The position numbers and the translations under genes are program-made. The notes under the pieces are model-generated. The model did no database searches and was not told where the DNA came from. It was given only the letters and a program-made list of their open reading frames with translations. A stretch of 64,000 bases of DNA from Bromus sterilis (lineage: Eukaryota > Streptophyta > Magnoliopsida > Poales > Poaceae). Positions 25,102 to 35,342 of the stretch are shown piece after piece (within the stretch, counting starts at the first letter, position 1; each line of letters opens with the position of its first letter). The stretch is from contig OX465599.1 in the NCBI GenBank assembly GCA_950022295.1, forward strand, positions 278,091,501 to 278,155,500. Direction: 5' to 3'.

Positions 25102-25659
25102 ATGGCGGAATACCCGGTGGGCTACACAGGATCCTCGTCCGCGACCAACTTTGACTATCTCCTTGCAGACGTTTGGTGGACTCTCTACCCCAGTGGAGAG
25201 CTTCCAAGGTACCAAGTTTCCCAGACGCCGATCGGAGGGCCGCTGCTTGAGTACCGTGCCAGCGTCTACATATCTGCCACCATCCCCATCGGTGTGCGCT
25301 CCTACAACTTCCAGGGTGGACCCGCTTCTACCCCGGATCGTTCCATTCAGCTTGCCGCGATGACGGGCCTCTTAGGCCTATGCCACCAGGAGAGTGCGAT
25401 GCATCAGAATCGCGCCTTCCATTTCTATCCCACCTTGGGAGCGACTCCGCAGCAAGTAAGGTTTCCTCGCCCTTTGGCGGAAGCCGATGCAGCGGTGATC
25501 ACCATGTCCCGCTACATGATCTCCCAGTACGCCCTCATCGTCGAGCTAGTCCGTGATGCAAGGGATGCAAGGAGAGCTGTTGCTGCAGCCTTAGCGTTGT
25601 CGACTTCGCCGCCCACTCCCGCGACCCCCGGCAACCCGCCGTCAGATCAGAACGCCTAG
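25102..25659 (+). CDS. 185-residue protein of unknown function in the LARD-like central domain
   Basis: An uninterrupted frame opens with ATG immediately after the copia target duplication. The N-terminal half is aromatic-rich (segments NFDYLLADVWWTLYPSG and SVYISATIPIGVRSYNFQGG). The middle has a basic/aromatic part (AMHQNRAFHFYPTLG). A helical stretch, MISQYALIVELVRDARDARR, is followed by a low-complexity tail rich in Pro, Thr and Ala. It shows no zinc knuckle, protease, RT or integrase motif, so it is not a usual gag or pol. There is no signal peptide or clear membrane segment. Before the copia insertion it lay about 170 bp after the primer site, the place where gag normally starts. An intact frame in a mostly non-coding element suggests past selection. 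I do not recognise the family. Confidence 0.6.
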   Translation: MAEYPVGYTGSSSATNFDYLLADVWWTLYPSGELPRYQVSQTPIGGPLLEYRASVYISATIPIGVRSYNFQGGPASTPDRSIQLAAMTGLLGLCHQESAMHQNRAFHFYPTLGATPQQVRFPRPLAEADAAVITMSRYMISQYALIVELVRDARDARRAVAAALALSTSPPTPATPGNPPSDQNA

Positions 25660-25893
25660 GCCTCGCGTAGTTCGTGATGCATGAGTAGTAGTGTTGCATG
25701 TTGCTTGCTGCATGTTGATGTGTGTAGCAATAAGTTGAGATCCTACGTGTGATCTCAGTGCTTGTTCAGTATTGCTTTCACTTTTTAGTTGGTTTTCGTT
25801 GTTGATTCTTTGTTCAGTTTCTCCGGCAGTTACTAACTCTGTTTTGGCAGGTGTTAGATGACTTGGACGAACCCTTGATTGTTATTCTGAAGT
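25660..25893 (+). other. Spacer after the 185-residue ORF
   Basis: Non-coding, T-rich sequence containing a small run of GTTGCATG/TTGCTGCATG words. It separates the ORF from the stem-loop array. Confidence 0.5.
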
Positions 25894-26215
25894 GGCACCA
25901 CGTCTGGTTCTGAGCTGATGCATCGTCGGCCGTCCGGAGTGGATGCCTGTTTTACATTTCTCTTTTCAACAACCGGCCCGTGTTCTGAGCTGCTTTTCGG
26001 CCGTCTCGGGTAGTTGTTGAGTTTATTTTCGCAGTGGAGACCCTATGCTCTGAGTTGTTTTCTCGGCCGTCTTAGGGTACCTCTGCATTCTTTTTATCAA
26101 CATTGCCTCATGCTCTGAGCTGATTTCGGTCGGCCGTCGTGAGCAATGCTTGAACTATTCCAGTACAAGTCCTAGATCTGAGTTGTAAAGACCGTTCTGG
26201 TGGCTACTAGGTTAT
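25894..26215 (+). other. Array of five stem-loops with conserved apical motifs
   Basis: Hairpins lie at 25894-25947, 25967-26019, 26031-26086, 26098-26152 and about 26166-26215. Each apical part contains TCTGAG(C/T)TG (25909, 25984, 26049, 26114, 26177), and the first four also contain TCGGCCGTC (25926, 25997, 26063, 26130). The outer arms differ between hairpins, yet each pairs with its own partner: GGCACCAC with GTGG-A-TGCC in 1, CAACAA with TTGTTG in 2, CCCTA with TAGGG in 3, CTCATG with CGTGAG in 4. An inner GYTG/CGGC helix is possible in all four. Hairpin 5 is weaker and lacks the second motif. Different stems with kept pairing indicate a structured RNA; a packaging or dimerisation role is inference. 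Confidence 0.75.
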
Positions 26216-28985
26216 TTGTTGTTTTCTTTGCAAGAGTCCGGATAATCATCAACCACCGCTAAAGCTGATGAAGTAGCAAGCCGCTTCTCGTTTGCTTTTA
26301 CCCCGTGGTTTTATTCGTTGGTTCTTCGTTTGGTTCTTTGGTGTCACTTTGTCCGCCCCGATGAAAAGTTTCTCATAACCCCGCATACCTCGAAGGACCA
26401 GTGCAATACCACAGAGCAGCATGAAGACACCAAGTCAAGGACTCACACCAGCTTGCAGCAGAAGTATTCCACCCCATATGAGTTCTGCCTGAATGAACCA
26501 AGTCAACATTTCTCGGTGGATGTTACAGTCATGAAGATTCTATCAGTGGAAGATCACAAAGAAATAAGGAAATCAACCAGACAGAATGACGCATACCCGA
26601 TCGCATCTCACACTTTTTTCTCAAGTATGAAGCATATGGCAACCATCAGGCCTGCATTTCAGAACAACCTGAACACTCAGACAGTTAAAGGCCGCAATGA
26701 TGCGGGAAATCAGCAAGTCAAAAAGGATTTGTACCCAGTTGCGTTGGAAGCAAGTGGCTCATGAATGGATGCTACCCAAGCTATCCATTTAGTCCCATCT
26801 ACATCGACTATGACAGCCGCAAAGATTCATGCAAAGATAAGCAAAGACTGTGACCCATGAGCATATGCACCCAAGGCAGGACAAACACCAGCTACAGTCC
26901 GATGCAATACAAATTATTTCGGTATATTCCGGAAGGTGACCAAGACACATCATGAAGCCCAAATGATCGGAAGAATGTTTTCCTCTCACCAGCCGGCAGT
27001 CAGAAGCCTGTCAGACACCGTGGTCAGATCTGTCTCCACGTCATTGAGGGAAAGCTTCCAACAGAAGGAACCTCAGCCTTCCGTGACAAGGTACCCGGCA
27101 CAGCCGACTTGTACAGTGTATCAGCCTTCCTCAGTACGCTACCCGGATATCTTCTCAGCCAAGACAGTCAGCCGTCCACCACAGACCACCGACAAAAGCT
27201 TACAGTGCAAGACACTTGATCGTGCTCGGTACGCCACAGGGATGAACTCCAGCACAAGCCGCTCGGTTGTCTAAAGTGAATTGCCGTAGAAACTTCCAGC
27301 AGAAGGGACCAGTATGTCCACAGTGCAAGAGGCAAACTTCCAAGACAAGGCAACCTACCTTCGTCAGCAAGTTATTAAGAAAGCTTCCAAGGCAAGACAC
27401 CTAGTCTTCTTCAGCAAGGTATCGAGGCAGCTTCCCGTGTACGACACCCTGCCTTCCTCGATACGCCACCAGAGCAAGCTTCCGGGGTACGGTACCCAAC
27501 CTTCCCCAGCAAGCTACCCCAAGATTCGCGGACAAGATACTAGTCTTCCTCGACGCGTCATCATACCTGCAACAGTATTGTCAGAAATTCAACCATGCAG
27601 GATAGTGAAGACTTCAGTATCGTTAGGACCCGCATATGGGTATGGGTATTCTTATCAAGTATAAAAGCTACCCCGGTGCAGATACCACCATGCTCGCAAT
27701 CAAGGAAGAGTTATGCATATGAACATCGGTGAAGAACCGCAACTCTCGGGAAACAAGTCAGCAGAAGAGGCGGATACACCTCTCAGCCTGGAAGAGAGAC
27801 TGACAAAGTCGTGAAGAAACACCCCGAAGAAAGGAAGCAATGAGCATTGGACCCTTCTCCCGTCATGAAGGTCAGCTCCTCACGACCGACAAGGCTCTGA
27901 AGCAGAATAATCTGGAGACATCGTTCATTGCAACCAAGGTTATCGGGATGAAACAAGGGACAAAAGGTGATGATAACCTGTCTATCACAAAGATTGCGGC
28001 AGAACAATAAGCAGTTATGCAACAAGGAAATAAACCTGACCGAAGAAAGCCAGTACATGAAGGGTAATTGCCGCGGAGGCAAGACCCAGGGAAAACACAC
28101 ATGGCAGATGTCAAACCTCGCTGCAGTCTGAGCAAGCGTGGCACCTCGCAAGTTGTCAAGGGTACACAACTCTTGCAAGCCGACGGGTTAGGCAGAATGA
28201 ATCGCATGGACCTCAAGTCAGATTTGCCGCGATCAGTTGAAGTCATGTGGACCACCATGGGTATCTACCACAAAGAAAGCTCATTCACTATGTGCTAAGG
28301 ACCGTGTACCGATCCGGTTAGCATGAACAGTTACTCAAGTTCAGAATCGTCCGCCTGGTCGAGATACCCCGTCTGCTTCGTTAAAGGTCACACGCTCAGC
28401 TCAGCATTTTAAACACAAGAACCGGATTGAAGCACATCAGGACCTATCGCCACCCGGAATGTGCAACCTGTCAGGCCAATCTCAGCATGAGTACATGTCC
28501 AGAATTCGTGCCCCGCTCTGAATCCGTGAGCACGGTGGGCAAGCCAAAAGAAATGTGAGGCAATCCCACGTGTCGTCGGTCAAGGTCCTGATAGTAAACA
28601 TTCTGAGATACCAACTACCGATGAAGGTCAAGCTCTTGTCGAAAATGCCAATGCAAAGGATTCAAGACCATACCACGAATAACACCCGAGGTACCCCAGA
28701 AACAGTATGGGTATCGTCAGCATTCAGCCGATGACAAGACATTCCGTTACCATACAAGCCAGAAGATATGAGGATTGAAATCAGCAGGAAAGGATATGAG
28801 GTATCAGGGAAGAACATTCTTTCAGGACTGTAGATCGGGTGAAGTAAACCCCCTCGGCAGAGATATATTGGATGCTACCATGGGAACAATTTGCGGTAGA
28901 AAGGAAATCCGAGAAGCAGCAAGTTCCCGAAGGACGGTAAGTTTGCGATGGTTCCCTGAGCAACCAAATCTCGAGGACGAGATTT
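26216..28985 (+). other. LARD-like central domain, long right part without recognisable genes
   Basis: Short plus-strand frames (26318-26764, 148 codons; 26936-27274; 27314-27664) have no recognisable domain and are broken by stops. Composition is even, with many CAG/AAG words. A tandem repeat of about 47 bp lies at 27336-27560. I see no gag, RT or integrase motif. This fits a non-autonomous element that depends on proteins supplied by others. Confidence 0.6.
27336..27560 (+). repeat. Degenerate tandem repeat of about 47 bp, five copies
   Basis: GCTTCC-type words recur at 27336, 27383, 27430, 27478 and 27523, each followed by a CAAGACA- or GGTACGGTACCC-like word and then by CTTCCTC or CTTCTTC. 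A similar word at about 27054 may be an outlying copy. The period is not a multiple of three. Confidence 0.55.
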
Positions 28986-28999
28986 TTCTAAGGGGGTAG
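28937..28999 (+). pseudogene. Vestige of a gypsy pol C-terminus beside the polypurine tract
   Basis: The end of the frame reads PNLEDEIFLRG followed by a stop, with the purine tract a few bases further. In Tekay-type gypsy elements pol typically ends in a LEDEIF-like motif directly before the polypurine tract. It is probably the surviving tail of the ancestral pol, kept because it overlaps the tract. Confidence 0.5.
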
Positions 29000-29000
29000 G
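28989..29000 (+). promoter_or_regulatory. Polypurine tract, LARD-like element
   Basis: TAAGGGGGTAGG ends two bases before the right LTR (29003). It primes plus-strand synthesis. Confidence 0.78.
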
Positions 29001-29002
29001 TT

Positions 29003-32000
29003 TGTGACACCCTGGATTTTGGAACTTTCGTTTTTCAAAAACTTTTCGGATTTATTTCTGGATTTGCGATTGGATTTGATTTTGATCACCTCGTTGGACT
29101 TGAAACTTGAGCATATTTTCTTCCCATGCTCAAGTGACCCTTGTTTCCAACCCTATCCATGTCATTCCATTGTTCCATCCCACCCAAGACACCATTTTAT
29201 TTAAACCATATATTCCTTTTCCAATAAAAGGGATATTCCTATTATTTGAGGTTTGTGAAGAAACCCCTATTTATATTGCTCCATAAATCCTCAAATAATT
29301 ACCACATGTAATTGACATCATATCATGCCAAATTCTCCAAAAACATTTCATAGCCCAAGTGGATTGTTCCTCTAGAAAAAATCATTTGTCTGTGGGGGCA
29401 GATTGGAGCTTTGTGAAGGGAGTGCCATTTTCCTTGATCCATTGCTGGTGAAACTTTTTGTGAAATCTCATATGATCATATGATTGATCTCCACCAAATT
29501 CCACCACCATTTCATTAGTCAAACTCCCACAATAAATTCCCAAAGTTTGGATGCAGCAAAGGGGCATTGTGAAGCAAGTGCATGATAGGGGATCCCATTT
29601 GCCTTGAAACTTTTTGTGCATGATCCTACCACAAAATAACTCCACAAAACCAAATATGAGCCAAATCCAATCACCCATATGTGTGCATTGTCAAGTTGAA
29701 GTTTCTGACCAGTGGGCCACATTGTGAAACAAGTGCTAGCTATGTGTGTCCAATGGCTATGAAATTTTACACACATGTGAACCATGCCAAATAACCCCAC
29801 TACACCAATTTTCAGCCAAATAAAACAATACAGGGAGATTCTAGCCTCACCAACACCATTCTGACCTATTTTGTGCTTTACAAACGAAGTACCAAAACTA
29901 TTAGTCCAAAGGATGTGAAACTTGGCATACATACTCATACTAGTGTATGATTGAGCTATGCAAAATATCATGCCTAGGGGAGCTATGTACAGGCCATGGA
30001 ACATCAAAAACACCTTCTGCAGCATTGTGCCATTTACAAAGCAAGTGCCATGTGCATTGATTTGTTTGAGCCCAAACTCCACAGTACTCTAGTCCTTTGT
30101 ACCCCAAAGCCATGTGACAACTTGGTCCTACCCAAAACCCCACCATGTGAGCACTACCTCCTGTCCAAGGTTGCTGCATCAAACTTCTCCTTGAGATAGA
30201 AATCAATCCAGTGCACCTATGGACCATCCAGCTGTACCCATGTGATCAGCACTCGAAGGACTCCATGATAGACATCCTTCGTCACAAAGAAAACCCCCTG
30301 TGCGCAGATTCCCTTTTGTGGCCACGCCCTTGGCAGCTTCAGGCGTGCTCTGGCCACACACTGAGCGTGCCCGAGCCGTCTACATCGAGCCACAGCGCGC
30401 ACTCGTCTCCTTCCTTTTGTCTAGCCGCGCCGCACGGCCTTCCCGACTACCCACGCTGCACGCCACCCCGTCTAGTCGCCCTCCTCGCCGCTGTTCACTC
30501 GCACGCCGCGGCTGCCGTTCCCTTGTCGCGGGCCGAGCTCGGAATCGACTCCCCTTTATATAGAGCTTGCCCCTGAGCACTCAAGCATCACCCAGCCCCT
30601 CCCCCACTCCTCCTAGCCCCTTCCCCACGACCAATTTGGCGCCGGAGGCCGCCATTGCACCCCACGGCCACCCTGCCCGCCGCCGATCCTCCCTCCGAAT
30701 TGGAGCCACCTGAGGCCTTATCCTTCTCCCAGCCGAGCCCGAGCACCCCCGCTGGGCTCTCCAGCAGCCGCGCCACCCCTTTCCCCGCCGGAGCCCTCGC
30801 CGCAGCTTCGCCGGCCCGAGGCCCGTGCTGCCACCCCGCCCAGCCATGGGGGCACGGCCCCGCGGCCGCCTCGTCTGACCCAGCCGCCGCCTGCAGAGGA
30901 GTCGCGGCACACCGTAGCCGCCCAGCCCGCCGACGGCCGTCTCCCGCACCAGCCGTGAAGGCGGCGAGTGGCCGGCCGGACTCCTCTGGCTCGGCACGGG
31001 TAGGAAACAGGGGAGGAGAGAGAGGAAAGAGCTGACAGGTGGGGGTCGTTTGTAAGTGGCCGGCTGACTCCTGGACCCCACACGTCAGCGTAAGTGAAGG
31101 CGCCTCCATTCGAAATACGTTTTCCCTAAAGGAAGGCGTATATTCCCTCTTTTGTTGCCAGAGTACGCTTTTACTGATCTGAAAGCGTATTTTCCCCGTT
31201 CTACAGCCCGAAGTACGCTTTCTCTCAACAGAAAGCGTGTTTCCATCCAACTAGCCCCTCCGGCACCGTTTCCTCCGTATCTCCGCAACCGTAAGTCCAA
31301 ACGCGGTGATTCTTGTTGTGTTGGTTTCGTATCGAGCTCCTCTTCGTGTTGGCATAGGTTTTATGCCATGGTTCCTTGTGTTATTTTGCTGGTTAGGTCA
31401 AAGTGATCTGACCCCCCCTTCTCGCCGTGCCGTTTTGTTCAGTTTTTGCAGGGCGTTGTTGGTGACCGAGACCGAGGGTGTTTCACACCACTCTGGTGAA
31501 AGGCAAGCCACAATACCATTTGCACCTTTGCAAAGCTTTGACGTGTCTTTAAAAAATTGTTGTTCGATGATATGCTTATATCGGTGATTATGATCATGTT
31601 GCTATGCTATGATTGATGCCATGCTATGCTATGATTGATGTTATCATTACCATGCTATGCTTTGCCATGTCATATCCATGCTATGTTTGAATCATGTCAT
31701 GTTATACTTTGCACCATCTAACCACAACAACACCATGCTAAGTTGATCATGTTATATCTATGCTAGTTCATGCTATGCCTGAGTTATGCCTAACTTCATT
31801 CATAATGTTGCCATGTTAAATAGCTTAATCTTTGTAACACGGATAAGTTCACCATCTAAACTGTGTTTGATCATATCTGAAACTGTCATGTTAATATGCT
31901 ATGCATTGTTATGATCTGATACTCATGTTGCACCTGATACTTGTGTTCGCTGTTGGAGATATGCTTCGTGACAAGTTGATCAGGTGCCACCGAACTGAGC

Positions 32001-33226
32001 TTATCCGTGCAGCCACATTCGATTGTATGGTCGGGCCTTGACTCGGGCTATCGTAGTGCCTTCTACGGATATCACCCAGTATGGGAGGTTATGCATGCAC
32101 GCTACCCTGATCAGGTAGGTGGTGATAATCTCGACATCCATAGTTGTTATGAGCTCAGTCCCTGGTGGGACAGTTTGCCACAAGGTGGCTGGGTGGTTAA
32201 GGTGGTAACGTGGACACCTAACCACAGGGATACCCAAGACCGTGTGTCGGTGAGTCCGTAGGGAGGTAACGCAGTAGTCGGGTTTCGTTGGAGATGTTCT
32301 AGTCCACTCCTGCGGTGCGAGTTCAAAGGATCCTGTGGGACAAGTACCGAGGTGCTGGATGGAGGAGGAACTCCATAATGTGGGTAACGTGCACAAACTC
32401 TGCAGAGTCAAAATCTATTCGAATAGCCGCGTCCTCGCTCATGGGACACAGTTCGTACTAGGTCACACCATATGATCAACTTGAGTACGGTGGCAAGTTT
32501 GTGGTAAGTGGATGGTTATACGATAAGTGGATTGGTTGGGTGGTAACGAAGGACACCTAACCCGTTGAATGGTTGTGCGATGACCCGTTCAGTCATGCGA
32601 CGACCCGTGGAAGTGAATGGTCACGAGGTGACCCGGTGCTTGAGTCTATAAGGACTCCGAGGTAAGCCACATGATCGTGCGACGATCATGTGGGGTACAT
32701 TGTGTGTGCGTTAGACTTAATGCTGTTAATATGCTTGATGATTATATGCTTGCATGATATTGTTGCTCACCTGTTTAATTCACTAATATACTTTAACCTG
32801 TTGCCATGTTATTGTTTTGCCTTGCTGCATGGTTGTTGTGAGCTTGCAAGTACATTCAATGTACTGACCTGGCGTGTTATGCCAGATTTGCAGGCCGTGC
32901 TTTGGATGCGTAGGACGACGTTCCCGGTGTTTGCGATCTAGGAGGTGTCCCAGCCAGTGTCCCTGTGGATTGGAGTTCGTCATCGCCATTATTGTTCTGC
33001 TGCCGTAGATATTCCGCTGCTAGAGTTATGCTGCTGCTTGATGTAGAGCTGAGGCTAGCCTGAGGAGCAAGTTGTGTCTCCGCTAGCATTGTAATAGACC
33101 TCGTGTACCCCTATCTTCGGTAATAGAAAGTTGTTCAGTTCTATATCAATCAGTGCCGTGCTCCAGAAGACTTGATCTCTGGGCTGGTGCACGGGGCGTT
33201 CCGGTCCTCTGAGCCGGGGTGCCACA
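29003..33226 (+). repeat. LARD-like element, 3' LTR
   Basis: This 4224-bp partner of 5538-9769 repeats all its landmarks: TATA box at 30555-30563, hairpins at 31116-31239, intron-like segment at 31291-31451 and perfect hairpin at 32667-32693. Divergence from the left LTR is a few percent by eye and highest in the first 400 bp, so this insertion is older than the copia tandem inside it. Confidence 0.93.
30555..30563 (+). promoter_or_regulatory. TATA box of the LARD-like 3' LTR
   Basis: TTTATATAG, equivalent to 7097-7105 in the left LTR. It could drive transcription into the flank at 33227. Confidence 0.6.
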
Positions 33227-33552
33227 ACAAGGTTGATTCAAGACGGTGTACATGAGAGAGCTTGGAGTCGGCAGGGCGCGGGGAGGTGGCACGTACAGCC
33301 ACCATGGAGTCATGTTGAAGGTGGAGCTGGAGTCTGGTGGAAGACTTCACTCTGAGCTGATGGAGGGGCTACGACGTAAGTCGACGGAGAGTCGAAGCCT
33401 ATTTCAACGGGAAAGCGAGAGACACGTTGTTCGGGCTGTGGCCAAGGGTACGAGAGAGACGTGATACTCGACATCGATCGTGGATAATCGGGGGTTCTCT
33501 GCAGTAGGGGGTTGAGGTGGTGTGGGTTCGCGACCCAGGAGACTCGACCAGG
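33227..33552. other. Unclassified block, part 2 of 3
   Basis: This is a 326-bp piece between the LARD-like LTR and the Athila-type LTR. It is GC-moderate and has no supported gene. It ends in CCAGG (33548-33552), the left target duplication of the Athila-type element. Confidence 0.5.
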
Positions 33553-35173
33553 TGATACGTCCAAAACGTATCTATAATATCTGCTTGCTCCATGCATGTT
33601 TTGTGTGACTTTGCCATGTTTTGCTTGAACTTTCATACACTTTTGAGCATATTTGGACTAATCTATTAACCCAGTGCACCCAGCTGCCAGTTGCTGTTTT
33701 CTGCTGTTTTTGTATTTTAGGTTTTCCGGCCATTAAAAGTGCTCCAAAAAATCCGAGAAAATCAGATAAAAAATCAGCGCAACGGAAGCATCTGGAATCA
33801 CCAAAGGAGGGTAGGAGGGCCACCACCAGGCAGCCAGGAGGGCACCCCCCTGACTGCCCTGTGGCCCCTCTCGGTGCCCCTCTTCGCCTATATTTACCCC
33901 CCGTGACGGAAACCCCTAATATCAATCCCTCTTTCATGATATCATCTCTGTACCGCCGCCGCCACCATTTCAAGATCGGGGCTGCCTGGAGAAGCTGCTC
34001 CGGCACACTGCCGGGAGAAGCTACCCCCTCCGGGAGACCATCCATAGCCATGGACGCCTCCCGTATGTACTGTGAGTAGTTTCCCTTGGACCACGGGTCC
34101 GTGACCAGTAGCTATGTAATCTATCTCTCCCTTCTTTGTGCTTCCACTTTCGAGTCCTCGTGAGCTGCCTCACATGATCGAGGCACCTTTGTAATTTTCT
34201 GTTGTTGCTATGCTGAGTTTGTTGGGATCTGATGGATTATGAGACTATGTTCAGATTGTGATGAGTAATATATTTGGTTCTTCTCTTTTATATTTTGTTC
34301 TTGAGTAAATTCTTGCATGTTCTCCGTTGCCGTATTTTACTTTGGCCAAGTGATTTATTGCAACTCCAATAGGGAGCGTTATGCTTGATTGTGGGTTCAT
34401 CCCCTTGATGTCTAGCTTGAGTGAAAGAAACATGAGACTAGGGGATGTGATGTTGCCACCAAGGATAAAACAATGGTGCTTGTATCCGCGGGTGCAAGGA
34501 TTGTTTACTTTACACAAAGTTCTTTTAAGGCAGTTGTCTGTTGCTTTGAGTTTACACTTTGGGTGGGATTCGCAACTTAATACCAGCGATATGTTCTGGA
34601 TAGATATCTGAAGGTGGATGATTCGTAGTAGATGCAGTTGGATTTCGGTCTACTTACCTTGGCGTACTGCCCATTGCTTTTGAGCCCTTCCTTTCTTTGC
34701 AGCATAGTTAGCATCGCGGTGCCTTCATAATCCTGTCAATTGCCCAACTGTGATTTGTTTACCTCGCTAGCACTTTTATCGTCTTTTGGGAGAGAGGCAT
34801 CACTAGTGAAAATCACGTGACCTTGGTCCATCTTCATATCATTGTTTACACCATCAATTTACTTTCTTTATTTAATTTCAGTTGCCACTATCATTATCTC
34901 TTGCGTTAATCCTTTGTAAGCAGCAAGGCCGGAGGAATTGACAACTCCTCTGTACTCGTTGGGAGCAAAGTTATTTGTTTCTATGTGCAGGTCCTTTCAA
35001 CTCCCTAGCCAGAAGCTAATTTCTGGCGCCGTTGTCACCTTCTTGTATCTCTTGGAGTCCTACTGGTTCCATAACCTTGGTATCTTCACTGATGGAAATT
35101 TGCTGCTACGCTACATCTCACCTTCCACTTGGGGTAACAAACGAGAAGTGAGAGAACTATCCTCACCGTATCA
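33553..35173 (+). repeat. Outer Athila-type element, 5' LTR
   Basis: Length is 1621 bp. A TATA-like CCTATATTTA is at 33887-33896. A 22-bp copy of the sequence around the primer site (35013-35034) lies inside the LTR, 160 bp before the functional one at 35173-35194. Confidence 0.9.
33887..33896 (+). promoter_or_regulatory. TATA-like box of the Athila-type LTR
   Basis: CCTATATTTA follows a GC-rich stretch. The position, about 340 bp into the LTR, is plausible for U3/R. Confidence 0.45.
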
Positions 35174-35183
35174 AGCTAATTTC

Positions 35184-35201
35184 TGGCGCCGTTGCCGGGG
35201 A
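35184..35201 (+). promoter_or_regulatory. Primer binding site, tRNA-Asp type
   Basis: TGGCGCCGTTGCCGGGGA follows the LTR end by 10 bases. It is the usual primer site of Triticeae Athila-type elements. Confidence 0.88.
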
Positions 35202-35342
35202 ATCCAGTCTACAAGATAGGGGAGTTGCACACTATCTTTTATCTTTGATTTTTAGTCTTGTTAGTTTACCTATCAGTTTTTACTTTTGTGTCCTTTATCA
35301 GAAATACCAAAAATACCTATTACCTTGTCAGTAGTTACCACT

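Larger units (their letters stand above)
5538..33226 (+). mobile_element. LARD-like gypsy derivative, interrupted by a copia element
   Basis: Two long terminal repeats (5538-9769, 4232 bp; 29003-33226, 4224 bp) start TGTGACACCC and end GGTGCCACA. A tRNA-Met-type primer site follows the left LTR at 9774, and a purine tract with AGGGGGTAGG precedes the right LTR at about 28991. Without the inserted copia the central domain is about 4.1 kb and has no gag-pol. Large LTRs with a mostly non-coding centre match the LARD class known in barley and relatives (4.4-kb LTRs, about 3.5-kb centre, conserved RNA structure). The LTR ends differ from what I know of Sukkula, so this looks like another family. 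No matching 5-bp target duplication was found (GCATG left, ACAAG right). Confidence 0.85.

Noticed and set aside
26318..28999. Small plus-strand ORFs in the LARD central domain as genes
   Set aside because: They are broken, mutually inconsistent in frame, contain no domains, and partly coincide with the 47-bp tandem repeat; only the last residues before the purine tract are informative.
35286..35342. N-terminal extension of the Athila-type gag
   Set aside because: It opens with TTG; the first ATG is at 35343.
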